Shown here: positions 26,146-35,854 of the stretch, piece after piece
How positions within the stretch are numbered: the stretch's first letter is position 1
Layout of the letters: every line of letters begins with the position of its first letter
Source of the DNA: Nonomuraea sp. NEAU-A123
GTDB taxonomy: Bacteria; Actinomycetota; Actinomycetes; Streptosporangiales; Streptosporangiaceae
Direction: 5' to 3'
DNA length: 64,000 nt
Assembly (NCBI RefSeq): GCF_018603905.1
Contig: NZ_JAHFZZ010000022.1
Location: 1 to 64,000 of the forward strand
The notes under the pieces: model-generated
Databases searched by the model: none
What the model saw: the letters and a program-made list of their open reading frames with translations, nothing else
What the model was told of the DNA's origin: nothing
Program-made: the position numbers and the translations under genes

Positions 26146-26210
26146 ACACACAGCATGGTAATCCATTGGCCACGGAGTGTGACGACACGCCGCTGGTCGC
26201 CATCTCGGCA

Positions 26211-26223
26211 TAGCCTAGGGCGC
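26211..26223 (+). promoter_or_regulatory. -10 element implying leaderless mutY mRNA
   Basis: TAGCCT (26211-26216) lies 7 nt before the mutY GTG at 26224, placing the transcript start on the start codon. No ribosome binding site is present, which agrees. No good -35 was found. Confidence 0.5.
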
Positions 26224-27099
26224 GTGCTTGAGCCGAACCTCCTACACGTCCCCGTTCTGGAGTGGTACGAGGACAACGCCCGAGACCTCCCGTGGCGTAC
26301 CGCCGACGCGACGCCGTGGGGCGTGCTCGTCAGCGAGATCATGCTGCAGCAGACCCCGGTCGTCCGCGTCCTGCCCATCTGGCACGAGTGGATGGACCGC
26401 TGGCCCACCCCGAAGGCCCTGGCGGCCGAGCTCCCCGGCGAGGCCGTACGCCACTGGGGCAGGCTCGGCTACCCGCGCCGGGCGTTGCGGCTGCACGCGT
26501 GCGCGAAGGCCATCAGCGAGGAGCACGGCGGCGAGGTGCCGTCGGACCACGCGACCCTGCTGGCCCTGCCCGGCATCGGCGAGTACACCGCCGCCGCGGT
26601 CGCCAGCTTCGCGTACGGCGGGCGGCACGCGATCCTCGACACCAACGTCCGGCGGGTGTTCGCCAGGGCGGTACGGGCCGAGGAGTATCCGCCGACGGCC
26701 ACCTCCGCCGCCGAACGCCGCCTGGCCGAGACACTCCTGCCCGAGCTCGGCGCCGCCCGCTGGGGCGTGGCCGTCATGGAGCTGGGCGCCCTGGTCTGCA
26801 CGGCTCGCACGCCACGCTGCGCCGACTGCCCGATCGCCCAGATGTGCGCCTGGCGCCTGGCCGGCAAACCGCCGCATGCCGGGCCCGCCCGCAAGGGCCA
26901 GACGTACGCGGGGACCGACCGTCAGTGCCGGGGCCGCCTGCTGGCGGTGCTGCGGGCGGCCCACGGGCCGGTGCCCAAGGCCGCGCTCGACGTGGTCTGG
27001 GACGATCCGGTGCAACGAGAGCGCGCCCTGGACGGCCTGATCACGGACGGCCTGGCCGAACACCTCGACGACGGCACCTACCGCCTGCCCCACTCCTGA
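26224..27099 (+). CDS. mutY: A/G-specific adenine glycosylase MutY
   Basis: A 291-residue base-excision glycosylase removing adenine opposite 8-oxoguanine. SEIMLQQTPVVRV (residues about 37-49), the HhH hairpin LPGIGEYTAAAVASFAYG with catalytic Asp in ILDTNVRRV, and the 4Fe-4S loop C-x6-C-x2-C-x5-C (CTARTPRCADCPIAQMC) are all intact. It is short: the NUDIX-like 8-oxoG recognition domain is reduced to a small winged region (LAVLRAAHGPVPK), as in other high-GC actinobacteria. GTG 26224 is preceded by a leaderless-type -10. Confidence 0.95.
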   Translation: MLEPNLLHVPVLEWYEDNARDLPWRTADATPWGVLVSEIMLQQTPVVRVLPIWHEWMDRWPTPKALAAELPGEAVRHWGRLGYPRRALRLHACAKAISEEHGGEVPSDHATLLALPGIGEYTAAAVASFAYGGRHAILDTNVRRVFARAVRAEEYPPTATSAAERRLAETLLPELGAARWGVAVMELGALVCTARTPRCADCPIAQMCAWRLAGKPPHAGPARKGQTYAGTDRQCRGRLLAVLRAAHGPVPKAALDVVWDDPVQRERALDGLITDGLAEHLDDGTYRLPHS

Positions 27100-27107
27100 C
27101 CGCCGGC

Positions 27108-27524
27108 TCACCGGACCCAGAGTGGGACCATCCGTTCCGAGCCCTTGGGCGCCAGGTCGCAGGCGTCCGGGGCCGACACGCCGTCCGGGTTGTACGCCTC
27201 GGCCCCCGGAGACGCGACCACGATCGCCGCGAAGCCGTCGCGTGGATCGGCCGTCATCTGCCGGGTCACGTCGGCGGGCAGCACCATGGTGTCGCCGGGC
27301 CCCACGGTGAACAGCTCGCCGCCCAGCTCGACGGTGGCCGTCCCGGCCAGCCACGTCCACACCGACTCGGTGTCGAAGACGTGGACCGGCCCCACCATCC
27401 CCGGTACGGCGTCCACCCGCCACACCGCCGCTCCCGCCTCGCCCTGGGTCGGTGAGGCGAGGGTGGTCATGACCCCGTTCGGCGTCTCGGTCCGGCGGGA
27501 GCCGGCGGAAAGGACAACAGGCAT
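27108..27524 (-). CDS. Cupin domain protein (copy 1)
   Basis: A 138-residue single-domain cupin. The two cupin motifs appear as HVFDTESVWTWLAGTATVELG and GPGDTMVLPADVTRQM. Only part of the usual metal-ligand set is present (His48, Glu53 region), so it may be a small-molecule binder or an enzyme with altered metal site. RBS GAGGAGAA lies 4 nt before ATG 27524. A clear paralogue lies at 27671; they share ATVELG, VWTWLAG and GVMTT(L/F)ASP(T/S)QG. Confidence 0.8.
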   Translation of the reverse strand: MPVVLSAGSRRTETPNGVMTTLASPTQGEAGAAVWRVDAVPGMVGPVHVFDTESVWTWLAGTATVELGGELFTVGPGDTMVLPADVTRQMTADPRDGFAAIVVASPGAEAYNPDGVSAPDACDLAPKGSERMVPLWVR

Positions 27525-27561
27525 CGGATTCTCCTCAGTCGGTGGGTGATCGGCTTGCGGT

Positions 27562-27642
27562 TCGCGGGCCACCCGCTGTCGGCGACCGGCCTGTGGTTCG
27601 TGACCGGCCCGCGGATCGCGGGCCACCCGCTGTCGGTGACCG
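27562..27642. repeat. Direct repeat pair of 27 bp between cupin genes
   Basis: TCGCGGGCCACCCGCTGTCG(G/G)... at 27562-27588 and 27616-27642 match at 26 of 27 positions, 54 bp apart. The space between is also G/C-rich and partly repetitive (ACCGGCC). No gene is encoded here. Confidence 0.75.
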
Positions 27643-27670
27643 ACATGCGATCGGCTGCACGGGCGGTGGG

Positions 27671-28051
27671 TCACGCGATCCACGGTGGTGTGCCGTAGGC
27701 GTCGGTGCCGTCGGCCGCGAGTGCCCTGGCTCCGGCCGGTGCCGTCACCACGGCTGTGTAGCCGGTCTCGGCGCCGGCCGTGACGCGTCGTACAGTGCGG
27801 GCGGGCATCACGACGGTGTCGCCCGGCCCGACGCCGTACGTCTCCTCGCCCAGCTCGACGGTGGCCGTCCCGGCCAGCCACGTCCACACCTGTTCGCTGT
27901 CGAAGTCGTGCGACGGCCCCGCCACACCGGGCTTGGCGTCGACCCGCCACAGGGACCGCGACGCACCCCCCTGGCTCGGCGAGGCGAACGTGGTCATGAC
28001 CCCGCCGGCGGTCTCTGATCGACGCGCATCGGCATCACGGATGACAGGCAT
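27671..28051 (-). CDS. Cupin domain protein (copy 2)
   Basis: A 126-residue cupin, paralogous to the gene at 27108. Motifs HDFDSEQVWTWLAGTATVELG and GPGDTVVMPARTVRRV. ATG 28051 is chosen since it aligns with the start of copy 1 (MPV...); the in-frame codon at 28078 would run into the operator. It is the first gene of a two-cupin transcription unit and is divergent from the MarR regulator, which probably represses it. Confidence 0.8.
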   Translation of the reverse strand: MPVIRDADARRSETAGGVMTTFASPSQGGASRSLWRVDAKPGVAGPSHDFDSEQVWTWLAGTATVELGEETYGVGPGDTVVMPARTVRRVTAGAETGYTAVVTAPAGARALAADGTDAYGTPPWIA

Positions 28052-28070
28052 CCCGGCAACCCCTAAGATG

Positions 28071-28109
28071 GACAACAAAGTTGTCTATATAGTGAACCAG
28101 GTTGTCTAT
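28071..28109. promoter_or_regulatory. Operator region between cupin and marR
   Basis: GACAAC-AAA-GTTGTC (28071-28085) is a perfect dyad, and TTGTCTAT occurs twice (28081-28088, 28102-28109), 21 bp (two helical turns) apart. The region lies within the 59 bp separating the two divergent start codons, where a MarR dimer could block both promoters. Confidence 0.65.
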
Positions 28110-28110
28110 C

Positions 28111-28581
28111 GTGTCAAGCGACATCCCCGGCTTCGAGCTTCCGCTCCGTCTCCTTCTAGGCTTCCGTGTGCTCATCGACGAGCTCCACGCGGAGCTGGGC
28201 CGCCAGGGCCATCCCGACATGCGGCCGACGCACGGCTTCGTCATGCAGGCCATCGGCCGAGGCAGCACGACCGCCGTGGACCTCGGCCGTACGCTGGGCG
28301 TCTCCAAGCAGGCGGCCGGCAAGACGATCGACGTGCTGGAACGCATCGGCTACGTGGAACGCACCGTGGACCCCCACGACACCAGACGTAAGATCGTCCG
28401 TCTGACGCCCTACGGCGTCGACGCCCTGGTGCGCTCGGGCCACATCTTCGAAACCCTCCGCGAACGCTGGGCCGGGGAGCTGGGCGAAGAGCGCGTACAG
28501 GCCATGGTGGCCGATCTTCGCAAGGTCACCCCGCCCGACCTCTTCCGCCTGGACACGCCAGGCTGGTTCGGCACTCTGTAG
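28111..28581 (+). CDS. MarR family transcriptional regulator
   Basis: A 156-residue winged-helix repressor: helix region LLLGFRVLIDELHAEL, recognition helix in VDLGRTLGVSKQAAGKTIDVLERIGYVERTVDPHDTRRKIVRLT (the DxRxK wing), and a dimerisation tail. GTG 28111 gives a natural N-terminus; TTG 28102 is a possible earlier start. Divergent from the cupin pair with a dyad between them, so likely an autoregulator that also controls the cupins. Ligand unknown. Confidence 0.88.
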   Translation: MSSDIPGFELPLRLLLGFRVLIDELHAELGRQGHPDMRPTHGFVMQAIGRGSTTAVDLGRTLGVSKQAAGKTIDVLERIGYVERTVDPHDTRRKIVRLTPYGVDALVRSGHIFETLRERWAGELGEERVQAMVADLRKVTPPDLFRLDTPGWFGTL

Positions 28582-28591
28582 CGGCCGGGAG

Positions 28592-29530
28592 TTACGCGGC
28601 CAGTTGCAGGCCCAGCCCGGTCAGGCTGTTGCGGGCCCAGTCGAGCTGCTCGGCCAGCAGGGACACCAGTGCTCCAGGGCCCTTGGCGCGCCCCGGTACT
28701 GCCAGGTTGTGCGTCTCGACCTCGATGTGCGCGCTGCCGCTGACCGCACCCGACAGCATCGCCGCCATCGTGTCGTACAGCACCGCGCCGGTGCTGGGCG
28801 TATCGCCCGTGTGGTTGTGCACGTGCCCCAGCTTGACCACCGGAGCGCCCGCGGCGGCCAGCCCGCGCAGTGCCGCACCGGGCTCCTCGTCGCCGCAGGC
28901 CAGGTGGCAGGCGTCGAGGCAGACGCCCAGGTGCTCGGAGTCGATCCCGCACACCCGCTCCAGCGCCTGCTCGGTCGTCTCCAGCACGCAGCCGGGCCAC
29001 GGCTCGAAGCCGACGCGGATGGTCTTGCCGGTGACGCTGTAGATGCCACGCAGCTCCCTGGCCAGCCGTTCGAGCCGCCGGGTGGCGATGGCGTGCAGGT
29101 CGGCGGGCCAGTCGTGGCGCCAGCCGATCGGGATGGTGGAGATGCTGCCGAACCGTACGTCGTCGGGCAGCAGGAACGCCAGGATCTTGGCCAGCGCCAT
29201 CGTGTAGCGGTAGCGCTCCGGCTTGGCCCAGTCGGGACCGGGCACCTCCAGGTTGCGCCCGCCGGTGCCGTTGAGGCTCACCACCTCCAGGCCGCGCTCC
29301 TCCAGCGACCTGCGCAGCCGTACGAGCTCGATGCGGTCGGCCGTGAGGTGGTCGGCCACGGCGGGCGAGAGCCACAGGCCGACGCCCATCCGCTCGACCC
29401 CGAGCCGCTTGCGCACCGGCACCGCGTAGCGGGTCAGGTGGGCGATCAGGTTCTCCAGGTCTTCCGCGGGGTGTACGCCTGCGTTGTAGGCGAGGTGAAC
29501 CAGCGTTCCGTCATCGTGACGCAGACGCAT
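28592..29530 (-). CDS. EboE-like metabolite traffic protein (TIM barrel)
   Basis: A 312-residue protein starting MRLRHDDGTLVHLAYNAGVHPAEDLENLI, the typical opening of EboE, a xylose-isomerase-like TIM barrel from the ebo cluster implicated in moving precursors across the membrane in cyanobacteria and others. Barrel motifs VGLWLSPA, LEVVSLNGTG, VGFEPWPGC, LGVCLDACHLAC and HIEVETHN are visible. It is shorter than full EboE (about 390), and no eboA-D or eboF gene is nearby. ATG 29530 follows GGAGG by 5 nt. It has a long leader (29531 to about 29697) with potential structure. Role uncertain. Confidence 0.8.
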   Translation of the reverse strand: MRLRHDDGTLVHLAYNAGVHPAEDLENLIAHLTRYAVPVRKRLGVERMGVGLWLSPAVADHLTADRIELVRLRRSLEERGLEVVSLNGTGGRNLEVPGPDWAKPERYRYTMALAKILAFLLPDDVRFGSISTIPIGWRHDWPADLHAIATRRLERLARELRGIYSVTGKTIRVGFEPWPGCVLETTEQALERVCGIDSEHLGVCLDACHLACGDEEPGAALRGLAAAGAPVVKLGHVHNHTGDTPSTGAVLYDTMAAMLSGAVSGSAHIEVETHNLAVPGRAKGPGALVSLLAEQLDWARNSLTGLGLQLAA

Positions 29531-29697
29531 TGAATCCTCCACGGCTTGCACTGGTCGTTCCCGTCGCCCGCCCTGGGGATGATGCGGACTTTGTCGAGCA
29601 TGCCTGCTGCCGGGTGGCGCACGCGTCCGCCCTGAGTTGATTCCCGCGTACTCCCCAGGGAGCAGCCCTCACCCTGGAAACGCCGTCCGCGGACGAC
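29531..29697 (-). promoter_or_regulatory. Candidate structured 5' leader of the EboE-like gene
   Basis: Read on the minus strand, CCAGGG (29677-29672) can pair with CCCTGG (29660-29655), or that second segment, as CCCTGGGG (29660-29653), can pair with CCCCAGGG (29578-29571), enclosing a further stem GCGGAC (29630-29625) / GTCCGC (29589-29584). The two pairings exclude each other. It fits no riboswitch class I recognise. Confidence 0.45.
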
Positions 29698-29703
29698 ATG
29701 GCG

Positions 29704-29737
29704 AGGCTAGGCGATGCTCTACGCAGTGTAGTACTAC
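29704..29737 (-). promoter_or_regulatory. Promoter and palindrome upstream of EboE-like gene
   Basis: TAGCCT (minus strand, 29709-29704) is a good -10. The perfect palindrome GTAGTACTAC (29728-29737) covers the -35 position, so a regulator may bind there. The stretch 29738-29797 holds nothing else recognisable. Confidence 0.45.
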
Positions 29738-29797
29738 TACCGGTGGCGGTACACCCAGGTTTCCAACAAATTAGGCAACGGACCTGTGAAACGGCGA

Positions 29798-29827
29798 AAC
29801 CCCCGTGCGATCTCTCACACGGGGGTT
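29798..29827 (-). terminator. Terminator downstream of clpC
   Basis: AACCCCCGTG and CACGGGGGTT form a perfect 10-bp stem with a 10-nt loop, 23 nt after the clpC stop. Confidence 0.85.
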
Positions 29828-29849
29828 CCTGGGTCGAACCCGGGCGCCG

Positions 29850-32357
<2,508 letters not shown>

Positions 32358-32844
32358 CTCGTCGCTCCTCACAGAGCGGTCAGTCAGGCCGGTAAATCCG
32401 GTCCCGTCATCCCGCATGCTAGCCCTGGCTCGGCGAACCGTGCCCACTGCCACTGACACGCTCTATAGCAGAGACGTTCCCCGGGAGCAGGGCGTTCACC
32501 CTCTATCCAACTACCGATCGGGGGTTACGTGTTCCCGATACGCCGCAAGCGAACGATGTTTGGGAAGCTTCGGTGAAGCACCTGGAATTGGCCGCCACGG
32601 CGCCGGCAGATCAACATGGAGCGGCTTCCGGCCGCCGCGGGTGAGAGGGCTCGCCCGCGCATCGCCCGTGCCACATCAGTGAGCCATACGCAAACATCCT
32701 ATGTAGGGAAGCGCGCCTCACGCCAATCGATCGTGGTACGGCGCCCGGAGGCCGCGAAATCGCCTGTCTGGTCAGCCGGGTTACCAACCCGGACCGTCAC
32801 GCCACCGGGGAGCCCGCACCCGGGGCTGGAACGCACCAGAACAG
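32358..32844. other. Non-coding stretch upstream of clpC
   Basis: About 490 nt without a convincing gene on either strand; the ORF 32616-32933 has no ribosome binding site or coding bias. The first 100 nt hold the clpC promoter (a TAGCAT -10 on the minus strand near 32415-32420 without a matching -35, suggesting activated transcription). Short hairpins such as GGGTTACCAACCC occur near 32780 but no known RNA family was recognised. Confidence 0.5.
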
Positions 32845-32870
32845 AAAACCGCCCGGAATCCACCGAGCGG
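32845..32870 (-). terminator. Second terminator downstream of lsr2
   Basis: On the minus strand CCGCTCGG / CCGGGCGG (one G-T type mismatch) encloses a 6-nt loop and is followed by TTTTCT, a rare U-tract in this genome. Confidence 0.6.
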
Positions 32871-32953
32871 CCAGCCCAAAATGATCACATATGGGCGATT
32901 AGAAGATCGCCACGCGAACTGTCCAGCATTTGAGAAGAGCCGATAAAATGATC

Positions 32954-33003
32954 ATGCGCTTATGGCGTTCGCCGGGGTCCTTAGGCGAGCGGCATAAGCG
33001 CAT
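32954..33003 (-). terminator. Very long hairpin downstream of lsr2
   Basis: Arms of 20 nt (32954-32973 and 32984-33003) pair at 18 positions around a 10-nt loop. Each arm starts or ends with ATGCGCTTATG / CATAAGCGCAT. It begins 18 nt after the lsr2 stop. Confidence 0.8.
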
Positions 33004-33021
33004 GGTCGGGAGATGACTCTC

Positions 33022-33354
33022 TCAGTGAGCTGCTTCGTACTTCTCCACCACGGTGGAGGCGATTCGGCCACGCTCGCTCACCGGCAGACCGTGAGCCTTG
33101 GCCCACTGCCGGATCTCCGAGCTCTTCTCGCGGCTCATCGCACGCTGTCCGCCGCGACCGCGCCGACGCGTGGTTACGGCACCGGACCGACGAGCGTGCT
33201 GTACGAAAGGCGTGAGCGCGTCCCTCAGCTTCTTGGCGTTAAGGTCGCTCAGGTCAATCTCATAGGAGGAGCCGTCAATAGCGAAGCTGACCGTCTCATT
33301 GGCCTCGCCCCCATCGAGGTCATCGATGAGAATCTCCTGGATCTGCTTGGCCAT
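33022..33354 (-). CDS. lsr2: Nucleoid-associated protein Lsr2
   Basis: A 110-residue xenogeneic silencer that bridges AT-rich DNA. N-terminal dimerisation beta-hairpin (QEILIDDLDGGEANETVSFAIDG), basic linker (TTRRRGRGGQR) and C-terminal DNA-binding domain with the minor-groove hook RGR in SERGRIASTVVEKYEAAH. All family features present at normal length. It lies upstream of clpC as in mycobacteria. ATG 33354 has GAAAGGAT 8 nt upstream. A strong hairpin follows the gene. Confidence 0.97.
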   Translation of the reverse strand: MAKQIQEILIDDLDGGEANETVSFAIDGSSYEIDLSDLNAKKLRDALTPFVQHARRSGAVTTRRRGRGGQRAMSREKSSEIRQWAKAHGLPVSERGRIASTVVEKYEAAH

Positions 33355-33459
33355 CTACGCAATCCTTTCGCGGAGCATTGTTTCATTCGCCAGGGCAAAC
33401 ATATACCCGGAAAGGCGTGGAGACAATTCAGCGCTACAGGGATTCCGCTGAGTCACCGA

Positions 33460-33606
33460 TCAGTTGTGGTTCTCGGCCTGATCCTGGCGGTTTGGCCGGC
33501 GTCCGGCGGCCTCGGATCGGACCAACTTCACTACGCCAAAGATGAAGGCGCCGCCCACGACCACGGGTGGGATGAGGGCTGACAATACGTCGGTAAGGGC
33601 CTGCAT
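33460..33606 (-). CDS. Small single-pass membrane protein (48 residues)
   Basis: ATG 33606 opens 48 codons: a short N-terminus, one membrane helix (LIPPVVVGGAFIFGVVKLV, residues 11-29), then a basic hydrophilic tail ending QAENHN. GAGGACGA precedes the start. Codon bias and the positive-inside tail support a real gene. Small membrane proteins of this design (ALIPP followed by a hydrophobic stretch and an Arg-Ser rich tail) are common in actinomycetes and lack known function. The 33607-33864 stretch beyond it holds no other gene. Confidence 0.75.
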   Translation of the reverse strand: MQALTDVLSALIPPVVVGGAFIFGVVKLVRSEAAGRRPNRQDQAENHN

Positions 33607-33864
33607 TCGTCCTCGTCTCCACAGCGGACCGGGGTTTCGATGGGCGCTTTATCCACAAGCGGCCCCAGCATGAGCGCCCCTCATGCCACATGAGGTGGAC
33701 AACCGCCCGCACCTGACCATAGTGGTACACGGATGCCGTCCGTGTGCCAAGGGCGCCGACATCCGGCAACCCGGACGTCTCATAGCCTAATGCCAGTCTC
33801 TCCAGACTCCTTACCGGATCAAGTGAAAATTTTACGGAAAGGCATCGGCCCTGGTACCGAAGGC

Positions 33865-34353
33865 TCAGCGAAGATCTTTGGACACCAGTGTTCCGGCGAG
33901 CCTGTCGTGCGGACCGCGCTGCAGCGGCTTGTCGATCAAGATGAGGATCCCGACCCCGAAGACGAAGATTCCGGCCAGCACATTGACCACCGGAATGCCC
34001 ATCACCATGACAGCTCCGGGATAGACCAGGGACCGTTTCAGCAGCGCGCCGCGCCGAAGGCCACCAGGTGCCAGGCGAATCTTCATGATCGCCTTGCCGA
34101 AGGTGCGGCCGCTCATGGAATGCGCGGTCCAGTCATAGACCGTATATCCCAGCCCGCCGAGCAGCCACGCGAACACGCCGGGCAGCCGGCCGTCGAACGC
34201 CTCCTGCAACCCGACAGTTCGAAAGGCCGCCCAGAGCGCGACGAACAGAATGTAATAGAAGACACCGAAGACGAGGGCTTCAATGAGCCGGGCGGCCAGC
34301 CGTTCCCACCATTCCGCTGGGACCACGTCACTCCACGGCGGCGACCCGGTCAT
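33865..34353 (-). CDS. RDD family membrane protein
   Basis: A 162-residue RDD protein. AEWWERLAARLIEALVFGVFYYILF (RDD helix 1 with the Arg-x3-Asp/Glu pattern altered to RLIEA), helix 2 around LLGGLGYTVYDW, the GRTFGKAIMKIRL strand, and a last helix VVNVLAGIFVFGVGILILID. RDD proteins are small membrane proteins, some proposed as Na+/H+ antiporters, most of unknown role. ATG 34353 is preferred over the upstream 34431. It follows the larger RDD gene on the same strand, with a terminator between, so the two are paralogous neighbours but separately terminated. Confidence 0.85.
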   Translation of the reverse strand: MTGSPPWSDVVPAEWWERLAARLIEALVFGVFYYILFVALWAAFRTVGLQEAFDGRLPGVFAWLLGGLGYTVYDWTAHSMSGRTFGKAIMKIRLAPGGLRRGALLKRSLVYPGAVMVMGIPVVNVLAGIFVFGVGILILIDKPLQRGPHDRLAGTLVSKDLR

Positions 34354-34414
34354 AACCCACCTCGACCCTTCGGCGAACCGACCGCTACCCATTTTGGTAC
34401 GGCCCGCACACACA

Positions 34415-34447
34415 AAACAGAGGCCGGCCACCGGCCGACCTCTGTTT
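34415..34447 (-). terminator. Terminator between the two RDD genes
   Basis: AAACAGAGGCCGGCC and the complementary run ending in CTCTGTTT form a stem of about 14 bp with the flanking A/T bases, 15 nt past the stop of the larger RDD gene. Confidence 0.8.
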
Positions 34448-34461
34448 CGCGCTCGCGAGGA

Positions 34462-35757
34462 CTACTTGATCTTCACGACCACGGTGTTGCTGAACTTGTC
34501 GGCGAACGTCTGCTGCAGCGGCTTGTCCCAGAGCTGGGAGGCACCGTTCAGCGCGACGGCGATCCCACCGATCAGCGTCCCGACGACCGGGACGATGCCG
34601 AGGATGTATCCGCCCCAAGTGCCCGCGGCCCGCTTGAGCGCCACCTCGTTGGGCAGGCCGCCGGGCGGCAGCATGTTGCCCATGGGCACGATCTTGATGC
34701 CCATGACCAGCTTGCCGACCGTCTGGCCGCTCATCTTGGTCATGAAGTACTCGTAGGCGACATATATCGCCGTCATCAAGATGGTCTGCACGAGCCCGTA
34801 GGCGAACGGGCCCAGCAGGCCACTCGACGTACCGGTCACGGAGTTGTAGCTGCTGAGCAGGATGGCCGCGAGAATGAGGCCCAGCACCACGGACACGATG
34901 CCGAAGATGACACCGTCGATGATCCTCGCCACGAGCCGCTGCCACCACTCGGCGAGCGGGGCCGGGGCTCCGGGCGGCTGCATCCCGTGCGGCTGGGCGC
35001 CGTAGCCGGGCTGCTGGCCGTACTGAGGTTGCTGCGGCTGCCCGTATCCAGGCTGGCCACCGTACGGCTGCTGCTGACCGTAACCCGGCTGGGACGGCTG
35101 CTGCTGACCGTAGCCAGGCTGCTGGCCATAGCCGGGCTGCTGACCGTAACCGGGCTGCGATTGCGGCTGCTGGCCGTATCCAGGCTGCTGACCGTAGCCG
35201 GGCTGCTGGCCCGACGCGGGCTGCTGCCCATAGCCAGGCTGCTGGCCGTAGCCGGGCTGCGATGGCGGCTGCTGCTGGCCATAACCCGGCTGGGACGGCT
35301 GCTGACCGTAGCCGGGCTGCTGACCGTAACCGGGCTGCGATTGCGGCTGCTGCCCATAACCCGGCTGGCCGTACTCGGGCTGCTGGCCCGAAGCCTGCTG
35401 CTGCCCGTAGCCGGGCTGCTGGCCGTATTCGGGTTGCTGGCCATAGCCGGGCTGCTGCCCGTACTGCGGCTGCTGCCCATACTGCGACGGCTGCTGCTGC
35501 CCATATTGCGGCTGCTGGCCGTAGCCCGGCTGCTGCTGCCCATACTGGGGCTGCTGGCCGTACTGCGGGGGTTGCTGCTGCCCATAGTTAGGTTGCTGAC
35601 CATAGGCGTCGTCCGCCCGGTAGCCAACGACCGTTACATCCGGGTCGGGCTCGCCATAGGGGCGGCCCGCGTTGTGATGTCCGTATTCGGGAGTCCCGCC
35701 AGGCGCAGAGTTCTCGCCGGAATCGTCCTGTGGATACGGCGGCTGTCCGGTGCTCAC
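34462..35757 (-). CDS. RDD family membrane protein with long Gly-Tyr-Gln repeat domain
   Basis: A 431-residue protein. Residues 1-48 are hydrophilic; residues about 50-270 are almost only Gly, Tyr, Gln, Pro and Ser in YGQQP-type units (about 35 copies of YGQ); a C-terminal RDD domain follows (PLAEWWQRLVARIIDGVIFGIVSVVLG ... SGQTVGKLVMGIKIV ... LWDKPLQQTFADKF) with about four helices. The repeat side should face the cytoplasm if the RDD topology is standard. Such domains resemble prion-like or condensate-forming sequences; function unknown. GTG 35757 is preceded by AGGTGACAC; the open frame to 35790 is less likely. Confidence 0.88.
   Translation of the reverse strand: MSTGQPPYPQDDSGENSAPGGTPEYGHHNAGRPYGEPDPDVTVVGYRADDAYGQQPNYGQQQPPQYGQQPQYGQQQPGYGQQPQYGQQQPSQYGQQPQYGQQPGYGQQPEYGQQPGYGQQQASGQQPEYGQPGYGQQPQSQPGYGQQPGYGQQPSQPGYGQQQPPSQPGYGQQPGYGQQPASGQQPGYGQQPGYGQQPQSQPGYGQQPGYGQQPGYGQQQPSQPGYGQQQPYGGQPGYGQPQQPQYGQQPGYGAQPHGMQPPGAPAPLAEWWQRLVARIIDGVIFGIVSVVLGLILAAILLSSYNSVTGTSSGLLGPFAYGLVQTILMTAIYVAYEYFMTKMSGQTVGKLVMGIKIVPMGNMLPPGGLPNEVALKRAAGTWGGYILGIVPVVGTLIGGIAVALNGASQLWDKPLQQTFADKFSNTVVVKIK
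35015..35610 (-). repeat. YGQ(Q)P coding repeat tract
   Basis: Nearly 600 bp of degenerate 12-18 bp repeats (CTGCTGGCCGTA(G/T) and CTGACCGTAGCCGGG types on the plus strand). Several copies are identical over 20 or more bases, indicating ongoing expansion or gene conversion. Confidence 0.85.
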
Positions 35758-35854
35758 CGTGTCACCTCGCTTCGAGTGCGCATGTGGCACGTGTCAGGAC
35801 ACATGCCTGTGCTGCCCAACGTATCGACATAGGTATCAACAATCACCTTTCCCA

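Noticed and set aside
29531..29700. Known riboswitch classes (cobalamin, M-box, TPP, glycine, fluoride) in the EboE leader
   Set aside because: None of their conserved boxes is present, so it is reported only as an unassigned structured leader.
32405..32450. Possible ClgR box (GGTTCGCCGAGCC) upstream of clpC
   Set aside because: The known palindromic CGCC/GGCG arrangement is not completed, so I cannot support it.
32616..32933. 105-residue ORF upstream of clpC
   Set aside because: No ribosome binding site, no coding bias, composition without structure.
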